Assembly: GCF_001514235.1 (NCBI RefSeq)
Contig: NZ_KQ948926.1
Span: 553,861 to 617,860, forward strand
DNA length: 64,000 bases
DNA from: Streptomyces caeruleatus
GTDB lineage: Bacteria; Actinomycetota; Actinomycetes; Streptomycetales; Streptomycetaceae
Reading direction: 5' to 3'
The notes under the pieces are model-generated. The model was not told the DNA's origin. It ran no database searches and saw nothing but the letters and a program-made list of their open reading frames with translations. This document shows, piece by piece, positions 33,925 to 42,925 of the stretch. The number at the start of each line of letters is the position of its first letter. Position 1 is the first letter of the stretch. The position numbers were made by a program, and so were the translations under genes.

Positions 33925-33944
33925 GGACTGGGGTGAGCCAGTCC
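33925..33944 (-). promoter_or_regulatory. Early hairpin in the wblC leader
   Basis: ggactgg and ccagtcc form a 7-bp stem with a 6-nt loop between the promoter and the leader ORF ribosome binding site. Confidence 0.45.
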
Positions 33945-34008
33945 GACGGGTATGCAAGTAGAACACGGAATTGGGGCCTCCGAGAAGGCCTCCGTTCCCG
34001 TGGCTAAG

Positions 34009-34048
34009 AACCTATGGGGATTGCTGGGGCATGCGCAAACTATTTTTT
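34009..34048 (-). promoter_or_regulatory. WhiB7-type promoter of wblC
   Basis: On the minus strand: A/T-rich aaaaaata directly upstream, then -35 ttgcgc (34038-34033), an 18-bp spacer, and -10 taggtt (34014-34009). An A/T stretch immediately upstream of -35 is the known contact for the WhiB7 AT-hook, so this looks autoregulated. Confidence 0.75.
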
Positions 34049-34061
34049 CGACGAGTTCGTG

Positions 34062-36257
34062 TCATTCCCCGCCGGCGTCCTCCCCAACCTCCTGGCCTGC
34101 GCAGATGGCCAGCACATCGGCTCCGTAGCGCTCGAGCTTGCGCTTGAGGACGCCGGGGATACGGGACAGCTCAACCGGACTGACCGGCTCCGCCTCGGCG
34201 ATGGCCATCAGGGTTCTGTCCGTGAAGACGCAGAAGTCCGGCTGGCCGCTGAGGCGCGCCTGGACGCCGCGCCACTCGCGGAGTCGTTCGTAGAGGCCCT
34301 CGTCCATGTCAGAGGGGCAGGTCTCGCAGCGCATCAGCTTCATCTCACCGGCGTCGGTGAGGGTGCGTCCGCAGACGCGGCAGCGCGCCGGGGTGCGCTG
34401 GGTGCGTCTCGGGGCGGTCTCCGGTCTGCTCGTGAAGCCGCGGACCACGCCCCCGGAGCCGCCTGCGGCGGTGCGTCCGGCGGTGGCGGTCGAGCCGGGG
34501 CGCAGTCCGTCGAGGAAGCGGCTGGGGCGGCGGTTCGGACGGCCGCCGGGCGCGCGAGTAAGCGCCCAGGAGACATGGAGGTGCCGCCTGGCCCGGGTGA
34601 CACCGACATAGAGGAGGCGGCGCTCCTCCTCGATCTGCTCGTCGGTCTTTGCGTAGGTGATCGGCATCATGCCCTCGGCTACCCCGACCAGGAAGACGAC
34701 GTCCCACTCCAGGCCCTTGGCCGAGTGCAGGGAGGCGAGGGTGACGCCCTGGACGGTCGGGGCGTGCTGGGCGTTCGCCCGCTCGTCGAGCTCCGCCACG
34801 AGGTCGGCGAGGGTCACGTCGGGTTTGGCGGCGGCGAAGTCCTGGGCGAGATTCACCAGGGCTGCCAGCGACTCCCAGCGCTCTCTGACGGCGCCGGAGC
34901 CGGCCGGCGGCTGCGTCGTCCAGCCCTCCCCCGACAGCACGGCACGCACCTGCGAGGGAAGGTCGGGGGCGTCGTCGAGGAGGGAGTCGTTGCCGCCGAA
35001 GCGGGCCGCGCCGCGCAGGGCGATACCGGCCTTGCGCACCTCGGGGCGGTCGAAGAACCGCTCAGCGCCCCGCAGCTGATAGGGCACGCCCGCGTCGGCC
35101 AGGGCCTGCTCATAGGTCTCGGACTGGGCGTTCGTACGGAACAGGATGGCGATCTCGGCGGCCGGGACGCCGGAGTCCATCAGTTCGCGGATACGGCGGG
35201 CGGCGCCTTCGGCCTCGGCGGGTTCGTCGGTGTACTCGGTGTAGACGGGTTCGGGGCCCGCCTCGCGCTGGGAGACCAGTTCCAGGCGGTGGTCGGCGGC
35301 GCGGCCCCGGGCCTGGGCGAGCAGGCCGTTGGCGAGGTGGACCACCTGGGGGGTGGAGCGGTAGTCACGGACCAGTTTGACGACGGTGGCGCCGGGGTGG
35401 CGGGTGCGGAAGTCGAGCAGATGGTCGGGAGTTGCTCCTGTGAACGAGTAGATCGTCTGGCTGGCGTCGCCGACCACACACAGGTTGTCCCGGTCGCCGA
35501 GCCATAGCTCCAGCAGGCGCTGCTGCAGCGGGCTGACGTCCTGGTACTCGTCGACCACGAAGTGCTGGTACTGGGAGCGGACCTGGTCGGCGATGTCGTG
35601 CCGGTCCTGGAGGATGGCGACGGTGAGCAGCAGGACGTCCTCGAAGTCGATGAAGGAGCGGTCCCGCTTCAGGTCCTCGTAGACGTTGTAGATCTGGGCG
35701 ATCTCGGCCGGGTCGCGGGGGGCGTCGCGGCCTGCCTTGGCGATGGCGGGCGGATAGTCGGCGGGGACGGTCTGGGTGACCTTGGACCACTCGATCTCGG
35801 CGGTGACGTCCCGCAGCTCGTTCCGGTCGAGGCGGATGCGGCAGGCAGCGGCCGCGTCCGCGACGAGCTGGATCTTGCGGTCGACCAGCCGGGGCAGGGA
35901 ACCACCGACCGCTTTCGGCCAGAAGTACTGGAGCTGCCGCAGGGCTGCCGAGTGGAAGGTGCGGGCCTGGACCCCGGCGGCGCCGAGCTGGCGCAGCCGT
36001 CCGCGCATCTCTCCGGCTGCGCGGTTGGTGAAGGTGACGGCGAGCACGCTGGAGGGCTGGAGGAGGCCGGCGCGCACTCCGTAGGCGATGCGGTGGGTGA
36101 TCGCCCGGGTCTTGCCCGTGCCGGCGCCCGCGAGCACGCACACCGGACCCTGCAGGGCGGTGGCCACCTCGCGCTGCTCGGGGTCGAGCCCTTCGAGCAC
36201 CGCGTCGGCAGAGTCCGGTACCTGCGGGAAGAGGGTGGAGTGCGTTGCTGCTGTCAC
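34062..36257 (-). CDS. uvrD2: ATP-dependent DNA helicase UvrD2
   Basis: A 731-residue superfamily 1A helicase. Motifs in order: AGAGTGKTRAITHRI (Walker A, about 45-59), TFTNRAAGEM (Ia), VDEYQDVSPLQQRLLE (II), VVGDASQTIYSFTGA (III), RDYRSTPQVV (IV), LHSAKGLEWDVVFLVGVAEG (V) and VGVTRARRHLHVSWA (VI). A C-terminal four-cysteine zinc element (CRVCGRTL, MRCETCPS) and an HRDC domain near the end (LSRIPGVLKRKLERYG) match UvrD2 of mycobacteria. GTG start at 36255-36257. It is divergent from the mycoredoxin gene. Confidence 0.93.
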   Translation of the reverse strand: MTAATHSTLFPQVPDSADAVLEGLDPEQREVATALQGPVCVLAGAGTGKTRAITHRIAYGVRAGLLQPSSVLAVTFTNRAAGEMRGRLRQLGAAGVQARTFHSAALRQLQYFWPKAVGGSLPRLVDRKIQLVADAAAACRIRLDRNELRDVTAEIEWSKVTQTVPADYPPAIAKAGRDAPRDPAEIAQIYNVYEDLKRDRSFIDFEDVLLLTVAILQDRHDIADQVRSQYQHFVVDEYQDVSPLQQRLLELWLGDRDNLCVVGDASQTIYSFTGATPDHLLDFRTRHPGATVVKLVRDYRSTPQVVHLANGLLAQARGRAADHRLELVSQREAGPEPVYTEYTDEPAEAEGAARRIRELMDSGVPAAEIAILFRTNAQSETYEQALADAGVPYQLRGAERFFDRPEVRKAGIALRGAARFGGNDSLLDDAPDLPSQVRAVLSGEGWTTQPPAGSGAVRERWESLAALVNLAQDFAAAKPDVTLADLVAELDERANAQHAPTVQGVTLASLHSAKGLEWDVVFLVGVAEGMMPITYAKTDEQIEEERRLLYVGVTRARRHLHVSWALTRAPGGRPNRRPSRFLDGLRPGSTATAGRTAAGGSGGVVRGFTSRPETAPRRTQRTPARCRVCGRTLTDAGEMKLMRCETCPSDMDEGLYERLREWRGVQARLSGQPDFCVFTDRTLMAIAEAEPVSPVELSRIPGVLKRKLERYGADVLAICAGQEVGEDAGGE

Positions 36258-36296
36258 ACCGCCATGCTGCCAGGTCGCCGGAGACGGCTGTGCCGG

Positions 36297-36305
36297 TTGT
36301 CCACA
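36297..36305 (+). promoter_or_regulatory. DnaA-box match upstream of uvrD2
   Basis: ttgtccaca, the Streptomyces DnaA-box consensus, lies 40 bp upstream of the uvrD2 start in the divergent promoter region. It is single, so replication-linked control is only a possibility. Confidence 0.35.
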
Positions 36306-36365
36306 GGCAGGCATGGATAGTCGTACTAATGCGGCAGGCGTCACGTGCCGGGCATACCCCGGGTG

Positions 36366-36391
36366 GGAATGGCGCCCCGGTCGCGTACGTT
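36366..36391 (+). promoter_or_regulatory. SigR-type promoter for mycoredoxin
   Basis: GGAAT (36366-36370) and GTT (36389-36391) are separated by exactly 18 bp, matching the SigR thiol-stress promoter consensus GGAAT-N18-GTT. It lies about 50 bp before the start codon of the mycoredoxin gene. Confidence 0.8.
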
Positions 36392-36441
36392 CCCCCTCTG
36401 AACGACCTGTTTCCCCGAGCCATCAGAGGAGCGCGCGAGAC

Positions 36442-36684
36442 ATGCAGGGCACTGTGACGATGTACAGCACCACGTGGTGCGGCTACTGCCAGCGGCTGAA
36501 GAAGCAGCTGGAGCGTGAGGGCATCGCGTACACCGAGATCAACATCGAGCAGGACCCGGCGTCCGCCGCGTTCGTCGAGAAGGCGAATGGCGGAAACCAG
36601 ACGGTCCCGACCGTGCTCTTCGCGGACGGCTCGACGCTGACGAACCCGTCGCTGGCCCAGGTGAAGCAGAAGATCGGCGTGTGA
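36442..36684 (+). CDS. Mycoredoxin (glutaredoxin-like, Mrx1 type)
   Basis: Mycoredoxin reduces mycothiol mixed disulfides in Actinobacteria, the counterpart of glutaredoxin. The 80-residue protein has the active site WCGYC at residues 12-16 (TTWCGYCQRLKKQL), the cis-proline TVPTVLF near 54, and ADGSTLTNPS near 62. The CGYC motif and short length match Mrx1. A GAGGAGCG ribosome binding site precedes the ATG. A SigR-type promoter upstream fits induction by thiol oxidation. It ends at a strong terminator shared with nudC. Confidence 0.92.
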   Translation: MQGTVTMYSTTWCGYCQRLKKQLEREGIAYTEINIEQDPASAAFVEKANGGNQTVPTVLFADGSTLTNPSLAQVKQKIGV

Positions 36685-36688
36685 TCGA

Positions 36689-36744
36689 CACAAACGCGAA
36701 GGGTGGCCGGTCCCCCTCAGGGGCGGCCACCCTTCGCGTTTGTG
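36689..36744. terminator. Strong bidirectional terminator
   Basis: Two perfectly complementary 21-bp arms (36689-36709 and 36724-36744, cacaaacgcgaagggtgg... ) with a 14-nt loop lie between the convergent mycoredoxin and nudC genes. Confidence 0.93.
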
Positions 36745-36745
36745 C

Positions 36746-37687
36746 TCAGACGCTGCGCGTCGGCAGTGGCTTGCCGTACCAGAGCTCGATCAGGCGGGCC
36801 GCGATCGAGATGCCGTACGGCGGCATGACCTCGCCGGAGTCGAAGGCGGCGCGCAGTTCCTCACGGGAGAACCAGCGGGCCTCGTGGATCTCGTCCCCGT
36901 CGACCTGGATCTCGGTGGAGGTGGCGTGGGCCATGAAGCCCAGCATGAGGCTGGACGGGAAGGGCCACGGCTGACTGGCGACGTACTCGACCTCTCCGAC
37001 GGTGACGCCGGCCTCCTCGAAGACCTCCCGGCGCACCGCCTGCTCGATGGACTCCCCGGGCTCGACGAAACCGGCGAGCGTCGAGAAGCGGCCTTCGGGC
37101 CAGTGGACCTGGCGGCCGAGGAGGATGCGGTCGTCCTCGTCCGTGACGGCCATGATCACGGCGGGGTCGGTGCGCGGGTAGTGCTCGGCGCCGCAGGCGG
37201 GGCAGCGGCGGATGTGACCGGCCGCGGCGATCACGGTGCGCTCGCCGCAGCGGGAGCAGAAGCGGTGGGTGCGCTGCCAGTTCTCCAGGCCGACGGCGTG
37301 CACCATCAGGCCGGCGTCGCGCGGCGACAGCAGCAGGCCCGCCTCGCGCAGCCCGGCCGCGCGCGCGGACTGGTCGATGCGGCCGGGCAGCGCGTCCTTC
37401 TGGAGGGCGAAGTAGCTGACGCCCTCCTCGTCGATGCCGAGGAAGTAGCGGTGTGCCTCGGTGAGGGGGGCCTCGAAGGAGGGGGTCATGACGAGTTCGG
37501 TGCCCCCGTCCGCCGTCTCGTCGATGAGGACCTGGCCGCCGGAAACCACGAAGCAGCGGGTCGTGGGGTGGCTCCATGCCGCCGCGAGCCAGGCCTCGTC
37601 GAGCCGGTGGTGGGCGGCGCGGTCGATGCCGCTCGGGGCGGTGAGCGAGATGGGTCGGTCGGCGGTGTGGTCGGTCGAGGTGGTCAC
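36746..37687 (-). CDS. nudC: NAD(+) diphosphatase NudC
   Basis: NudC hydrolyses NADH and removes NAD caps from RNA. The 313-residue protein has an N-terminal domain, a four-cysteine zinc element (FCSRCGER, RRCPACGAEHYPRTDP, about 145-170), and the Nudix box GFVEPGESIEQAVRREVFEEAGV in two parts (GFVEPGESIEQAV, RREVFEEAGV, about 207-230). The SQPWPFPSSLMLGF stretch that follows is the diagnostic SQPWPFPxS motif of NudC. The GTG at 37685-37687 is preferred, with GGAAG upstream; a TTG four codons earlier is less likely. Confidence 0.95.
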   Translation of the reverse strand: MTTSTDHTADRPISLTAPSGIDRAAHHRLDEAWLAAAWSHPTTRCFVVSGGQVLIDETADGGTELVMTPSFEAPLTEAHRYFLGIDEEGVSYFALQKDALPGRIDQSARAAGLREAGLLLSPRDAGLMVHAVGLENWQRTHRFCSRCGERTVIAAAGHIRRCPACGAEHYPRTDPAVIMAVTDEDDRILLGRQVHWPEGRFSTLAGFVEPGESIEQAVRREVFEEAGVTVGEVEYVASQPWPFPSSLMLGFMAHATSTEIQVDGDEIHEARWFSREELRAAFDSGEVMPPYGISIAARLIELWYGKPLPTRSV

Positions 37688-37843
37688 GGGTGCTTCCAAC
37701 TCCCCCAGTGGAACGGTGTGCTTCGGCGGGCGTATCGGCGGAACGTGGGACGGGAGGCGACCGGGTGCGGCAGGGCTCGGCGGTGCGGGGCGGCCTTCTC
37801 AGTGTGCCCCGCGCGCGATGCCCCTTCGGACGGCCCGGACAGG

Positions 37844-39247
37844 TCAGGGCTCATGGCGCCAGTTCGCGGCCAGGTCGCCCCAGAGGTAGGCGGTGGTCTC
37901 GACGCCTTTGAGGAGCAGGGCGAGCTCGACCTTCTCGTTCGGCGCGTGCCAGCCGTCGGAGGGGACGGAGATGCCGAGGAAGAGCACGGGTGCGCCGAGG
38001 ACGTCCTGAAGGTCGGCGGCGGGACCGGAGCCGCCCTCACGCGTGAAGCGGACGGGCCCTTCGAAGGCGCGGCCCATGGCTCGCACGAGGGACTGGAGGG
38101 CCGGATGGTCCAGCGGCGTCAGGCACGGGCGCGTGGCCCCGCCGAACGTGATCTCGCAGCGGATCCCGGCGGGTACCTGTGCGTCGGCCCAGGCACGGAC
38201 GGCCTTCTCGACATGGTCGGGGTCCTGTCCCGCGACCAGCCGGAAGGAAAGCTTCAGCATGGCCGAGGACGGGATGATCGTCTTGCTGCCGGGGCCCTGG
38301 TAGCCACCGCCGATGCCGTTGACCTCGGCGGTGGGGCGGGCCCAGACGCGCTCCAGGGTGGTGTGACCGGCCTCGCCCTGGGTGGCGTACGACTTGGCGG
38401 TGCGCAGCCACTGCTGCTCGTCGAAGGGCAGCTCGGCGAAGAGCTCGCGCTCGCGGTCGGTCAGCTCGACGATGCCGTCGTAGAAGCCCGGGATCGCCAC
38501 GCGCGCGTGCTCGTCGTGCAGGGCGGCGACCAGGCGGGCGGCCGCGGTCGCGGGGTTGGGCACCGCGCCGCCGAAGGAACCTGAGTGGATGTCCTGGTCG
38601 GGGCCGTACAGCCGGATCTCGCACTCGGCGAGGCCGCGCATGCCCGTGCACACCGTCGGGGTGTCCTCGGACCACATGCCGGTGTCGGACACGATCACGG
38701 CGTCGGCCGCGAGCCTCTCGGCGTGCTCCTCGACGAGGGCGCGGAAGTTCGGGGAGCCGGACTCCTCCTCACCCTCGATCAGCAGCTTCAGGTGGACGGC
38801 CGGGGTGGTGCGGCCGGTGGTGGCCAGGTGGGCGCGGACGCCGAGTGTGTGGAAGAACACCTGGCCCTTGTCGTCGGCCGCCCCGCGCGCGTAGAGGCGT
38901 CCGTCCCGGACGACGGGCTCGAAGGGCTCGCTGTCCCAGCCGTCCTCGCGGGCGGCCGGCTGCACGTCGTGGTGCCCGTAGACCAGGATCGTGGGCGCCT
39001 CGGGGTCGTCGGAGGGCCACTCGGCGAACACGGCGGGCGCGCCCGGCGTAGCCCAGACCTCCGTGGTCGGGAAGCCGGTCTCCTTGAGCTTCGCGGCGAG
39101 CCAGTCGGCGCTGCGGCGTACATCGGGCGCGTGGTCGGGCTGGGCCGACACGGAGGGGATGCGCAGCCACTCGGCGAGGTCGTCGAGGAAGGCGGCGCGA
39201 TGCTGCTCGATGTACGGGCGGACGGCGCTGTCCGGGGTCTGGCTCAT
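37844..39247 (-). CDS. M20 family dipeptidase
   Basis: A 467-residue zinc peptidase of the carnosinase-like M20 branch. Metal ligands are visible in YGHHDVQPA (His, Asp near 92-94), RGAADDKGQ (bridging Asp near 125), LIEGEEESGS (catalytic and metal Glu near 160) and SDTGMW (Asp near 190); the last His is near the C-terminus in SDGWHAPNE. The dimerisation domain sits in between (IHSGSFGGAVPNP). The ATG lies 10 bp after the helicase-nuclease stop, so it is probably the third gene of that operon. Confidence 0.93.
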   Translation of the reverse strand: MSQTPDSAVRPYIEQHRAAFLDDLAEWLRIPSVSAQPDHAPDVRRSADWLAAKLKETGFPTTEVWATPGAPAVFAEWPSDDPEAPTILVYGHHDVQPAAREDGWDSEPFEPVVRDGRLYARGAADDKGQVFFHTLGVRAHLATTGRTTPAVHLKLLIEGEEESGSPNFRALVEEHAERLAADAVIVSDTGMWSEDTPTVCTGMRGLAECEIRLYGPDQDIHSGSFGGAVPNPATAAARLVAALHDEHARVAIPGFYDGIVELTDRERELFAELPFDEQQWLRTAKSYATQGEAGHTTLERVWARPTAEVNGIGGGYQGPGSKTIIPSSAMLKLSFRLVAGQDPDHVEKAVRAWADAQVPAGIRCEITFGGATRPCLTPLDHPALQSLVRAMGRAFEGPVRFTREGGSGPAADLQDVLGAPVLFLGISVPSDGWHAPNEKVELALLLKGVETTAYLWGDLAANWRHEP

Positions 39248-39257
39248 GGTCACGAGC

Positions 39258-42200
39258 CTATCGGCCCGCACCGACATCCTCGGTGGGCGGTTCCTCACAC
39301 CCCGCCCCCGGGACCGGCTCCTCGGTCAGCAGCCGCTCCAGCGCGGCCCGGCCCGGCAGGTCGTCCGGGCGTACGACCTCGCCGCTGCGGACGTACAGGA
39401 ACACGGCGTTGACCGACTCCAGGGGCATCCCCTGCTGCTCGGCCCAGGCAAGCCGGTACAGGGCGAGCTGGAGCGGGTCGGCGGTGTGGGTGCGGTTGGT
39501 CTTCCAGTCGACGATCTCGTACGCCGTCGCCCCTTCGGCGTCGACGTCCTTGTACACGGCGTCGATCCGGCCCCGTACGACACGGCCGGCGATCACGAGC
39601 TGGAACGGGGCCTCGACCCGGTACGGCGTGCGGTGCGCGTATTCCGTCCGCTCGAAGGCGTCCTTGAGGGCTTCCAGGTCGCGCTCGTCGGCGATCTCGG
39701 CCTCGCTGCCGGGCAGGTCCTCCGGCTCCAGCATGGGCAGCGTCAGCTCTTCGAAGCGGGCCTCTACCCAGGCGTGGAATCGGGTGCCTCGACGTGCGGC
39801 GGGTTGTGGGGGGCGCGGCATGGGGCGCGCGAGTTCCTGCGCGAACCCGTCCGGGTCGGCGGCCAGCCGCAGCAGCTGCGACGCGCTCAGTGACGCGGGC
39901 AAGGGCACGTCCGTGACGCTCGCGCGGGCGCGCAGGAGCTCCCCTGTGAGGGCGTCGAGGTCGCGGTCCCACGAGGCTATGGTGCGGGCTTCCTCCGGGG
40001 TGAGCGCCGGTTCGGCGGGGTGGGGGCGAGCGAGGGGGCCGGCGGAGGGCTCCGGGGACGTCGCCTGGTGCGGGACGGTCGGGACGCGCGCGGCTGCCGG
40101 GCGGTCCGCGGTCCAGGAGTCCCAGTCGCCCGGGTCCTCCTCGTGCGCGGGGTCCGCCTCGAAGGGATCGCCGTCCTCGGCGAACTCATCGGGGATCGCG
40201 TCGGGGAACTCGCCGTCGAACGCTTCGTCGTCCGGTGGCGGAGGCCAATCCGGATCCTCGTAGGTCTGCGGGTCGTGCGTCGCGGCGGGGTGGCCGTCCT
40301 CGTGAGAGCCGAGGTTCTCCAGGTGGGCCAGGACCGTCTCGGCAGCCGCGCGGCGTCGGGTCAGGGCGGCGTCGTCGAGGGGCAGGGGCCACACCTGGTC
40401 GGCGCTCTCGCGGTGCAGGGCCGGGTTCTCCTCGTCCTCGGCCGGCTCGTCGGCCCACGCCTCGATCTCGCCGTGACCGGCAACGCAGTGGTCGTACAGC
40501 TCCTGAAGGAAGTCGGAGGGGCCGCGGGGCTTCTTCTGGCTGGGGCCCCACCAGTGGCCGGAGCCGAGAAGCAGGGAGCGGGGGCGGGTGAAGGTGACAT
40601 AGCCGAGGCGGAGTTCCTCGGTGTGCTGGTGCTCCTTCATGGCTTCGTGGAAGGCCTTCAGGCCGCGGGAGTCCCAGGAAGCGACGTCGGGGAGCGTGTC
40701 GGTGTCGCCGCGCAGCTCGTGCGGGAGGACCTTGCCCTGCGCGGTCCACTTCTCGCGGCCCTGGGTGCTGGGGAAGGTGCCGGTGACCAGGCCGGGGACG
40801 GCGACGACGTCCCACTCCAGGCCCTTGGACTTGTGCGCGGTGAGCACCTTGACGGTGTTCTCGCCGCCGGGCAGGGCGTTGTCCAGGCCCTTCTCGTACT
40901 GGGCGGCGGTGCGCAGGAAGCCGAGGAAGGCGAGCAGGGTCGCCTCGTGGTCGCCGGCCGCGAACGAGGCGGCGATGTCGAGGAAGTTGGACAGGGTCTC
41001 GCGGCGGCGGGCGGCCAGCGCGTGGGGGGACGCCGACAGCTCCACTTCCAGGCCGGTGACGGCGAGGACGCGGTACAGGACGTCCATCAGCGGGTCGGAC
41101 AGGGAGCGGCGCAGGTCGCGCAGTTCGGTGGCCAGTCGCGCGAACCGCACGCGCGCGTCCGGCGAGAACGGCAGCCTGTCGTCGTCACCGGCGCCGTCCA
41201 GCGGCGTCTCCAGGAACGTGTCGAGGGCGTCCGCGAGGGAGATCACCTCGGCGGGGTCGACCCCCTCGACCGCCTCGGCGAGCCGACGGTCCGGGTCGTC
41301 GTCGCCGTCCACGCGCGCGTGGGACACCAGCATCCGTGCGCGGCGTCCCAGGAGGGCGAGGTCGCGCGGGCCGATCCGCCAGCGCGGGCCGGTGAGCAGG
41401 CGGACCAGGGAGGCGTTGGCGCCGGGGTCCTGGAGGACCTCGCAGACGGCGACCAGGTCGGCGACCTCGGGCAGGTGGAGCAGCCCGGAGAGTCCGACCA
41501 CCTCGACGGGGACGTCACGGGCGACGAGCGCGCCCTGGATCTCGGCGAAGTCCGTCGCCGTACGGCACAGGACGGCGATCTCGCCGGGTTCCTTGCCGGT
41601 GCGGACGAGGTGCGAGACGGAATCGGCGATCCAGTCGATCTCCTCGGCGTGCGTGGGCAGCAGCGCGCAGCGCACCGTGCCGTCACGCTCGGCTCCTGGG
41701 GCGGGCCGGAGGGCCTCCACGCCCGCGTGCAGGGCGCGCAGGGGCTCCGCGAGGCCGTTGGCGAGGTCGAGGAGGCGGCCGCCGCTGCGGCGGTTCTCGC
41801 TGAGTGCCTGGCGGGTGGCGGGACGGCCGTCGGCGTGGGCGAAGTGCTCGGGGAAGTCGTCCAGGTTGGCGACGGAGGCGCCGCGCCAGCCGTAGATCGC
41901 CTGGCAGGGGTCGCCGACGGCGGTCACCGGGTGGCCGGTGCCCTCTCCGAACAGGCCTGCCAGGAGGACGCGTTGGGCGACGGACGTGTCCTGGTACTCG
42001 TCCAGGAGGACCACGCGGAACTCGTCGCGCAGGATGCGGCCCACCTCGGGGATGCCGGCGAGCTGTGCCGACAGGGCGATCTGGTCGCCGAAGTCGAGCA
42101 GATCGCGCTCCCTCTTGGCGGCGCGGTAGCGGACCACGAGATCGGCGAGTTCCCGGCGCGCGGCGGCCGCCGCGGGGACCTTGCGCAGGTCGGCGTTGCT

Positions 42201-42809
42201 GAGCTTGGCGCTCTGCAGGCCGAGCAGCAGTTCGGCGTCGTACGCCCGCAGGGCCTCGGGCCTGACGAGGTGCTCGGCGAGTTCGGAGTCGAGGGCGAGC
42301 AGGTCGCTGACCAGGTCGGCGAAGGAGCGGGTGAGGGCCGGGTACGGCCCCGGGGCCTCGCGCAGCACGCGCGCGGCGAGCTGGTAGCGGGTAGCGTCGG
42401 CGAGCAGACGGGAGGTCGGTTCGAGGCCGATGCGCAGGCCGTGATCGGTCAGCAGACGGCCGGCGAAGGCGTGGTACGTCGAGATCACCGGCTCGCCCGG
42501 CGGGTTGTCCGGGTCGATGACGTCGGGGTCGGTGACGCCGGCCTTGACGAGCGCCTTGCGGACGCGCTCGGCGAGTTCACCGGCGGCCTTGTTGGTGAAG
42601 GTCAGGCCGAGGACCTGTTCGGGGGCGACCTGGCCGGTGCCGACCAGCCACACCACGCGCGCCGCCATCACCGTGGTCTTGCCCGAGCCGGCTCCGGCCA
42701 CGATCACCTGCGGGGCGGGCGGCGCGGTGATGCAGGCCGTCTGCTCCGGAGTGAACGGGATGCCGAGGAGCTCCTTGAGCTGCTCGGGATCGGTGATACT
42801 TGCGGGCAC
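39258..42809 (-). CDS. AdnA-like ATP-dependent helicase-nuclease
   Basis: A 1,183-residue UvrD-type helicase with a C-terminal RecB-like nuclease. Motifs include IVAGAGSGKTTVMAARV (Walker A, about 36-52), LLDEYQDTSVAQR, VGDPCQAIYGWRG, AHKSKGLEWDVVAVPG and YVTFTRPRSLLL. The nuclease has GRIDAVYKD, YEIVDWKTNR (catalytic Asp, Lys) and QLALYRLAW near the end. It lacks the four-cysteine iron-sulfur staple seen in its neighbour. A long acidic linker (about 850-960) separates the modules. Two such genes in tandem match mycobacterial AdnB-AdnA, the actinobacterial end-resection machine. GTG start; no good ribosome binding site. Confidence 0.88.
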   Translation of the reverse strand: MPASITDPEQLKELLGIPFTPEQTACITAPPAPQVIVAGAGSGKTTVMAARVVWLVGTGQVAPEQVLGLTFTNKAAGELAERVRKALVKAGVTDPDVIDPDNPPGEPVISTYHAFAGRLLTDHGLRIGLEPTSRLLADATRYQLAARVLREAPGPYPALTRSFADLVSDLLALDSELAEHLVRPEALRAYDAELLLGLQSAKLSNADLRKVPAAAAARRELADLVVRYRAAKRERDLLDFGDQIALSAQLAGIPEVGRILRDEFRVVLLDEYQDTSVAQRVLLAGLFGEGTGHPVTAVGDPCQAIYGWRGASVANLDDFPEHFAHADGRPATRQALSENRRSGGRLLDLANGLAEPLRALHAGVEALRPAPGAERDGTVRCALLPTHAEEIDWIADSVSHLVRTGKEPGEIAVLCRTATDFAEIQGALVARDVPVEVVGLSGLLHLPEVADLVAVCEVLQDPGANASLVRLLTGPRWRIGPRDLALLGRRARMLVSHARVDGDDDPDRRLAEAVEGVDPAEVISLADALDTFLETPLDGAGDDDRLPFSPDARVRFARLATELRDLRRSLSDPLMDVLYRVLAVTGLEVELSASPHALAARRRETLSNFLDIAASFAAGDHEATLLAFLGFLRTAAQYEKGLDNALPGGENTVKVLTAHKSKGLEWDVVAVPGLVTGTFPSTQGREKWTAQGKVLPHELRGDTDTLPDVASWDSRGLKAFHEAMKEHQHTEELRLGYVTFTRPRSLLLGSGHWWGPSQKKPRGPSDFLQELYDHCVAGHGEIEAWADEPAEDEENPALHRESADQVWPLPLDDAALTRRRAAAETVLAHLENLGSHEDGHPAATHDPQTYEDPDWPPPPDDEAFDGEFPDAIPDEFAEDGDPFEADPAHEEDPGDWDSWTADRPAAARVPTVPHQATSPEPSAGPLARPHPAEPALTPEEARTIASWDRDLDALTGELLRARASVTDVPLPASLSASQLLRLAADPDGFAQELARPMPRPPQPAARRGTRFHAWVEARFEELTLPMLEPEDLPGSEAEIADERDLEALKDAFERTEYAHRTPYRVEAPFQLVIAGRVVRGRIDAVYKDVDAEGATAYEIVDWKTNRTHTADPLQLALYRLAWAEQQGMPLESVNAVFLYVRSGEVVRPDDLPGRAALERLLTEEPVPGAGCEEPPTEDVGAGR

Positions 42810-42925
42810 ATCGAAAGAGGCTAGCCGCGGGCACTGACAGTGGGTGCCGGACCGCCCCTCGGGGACGGGAGAAGCGCAGGTCAGCACGGGAGGTGCGATC
42901 GGTCACTCCGGTCGCTGACACGGCG

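Larger units (their letters stand above)
33395..34061 (-). other. wblC leader and promoter region (667 bp)
   Basis: The gap between uvrD2 and wblC is filled by regulatory sequence in the order promoter (34048-34009), early hairpin (33944-33925), a strong GAGGAGG site with a 108-codon reading frame (33896-33570), a hairpin over its stop codon (33575-33557), an intrinsic terminator (33546-33512), and about 118 nt to the wblC start. whiB7/wblC genes are known to be controlled by upstream-ORF-coupled attenuation; this arrangement fits. Confidence 0.75.

Noticed and set aside
33618..34007. Plus-strand frames across the wblC leader
   Set aside because: No ribosome binding site or recognisable sequence, and they oppose a well-supported leader with promoter, uORF and terminator on the minus strand.
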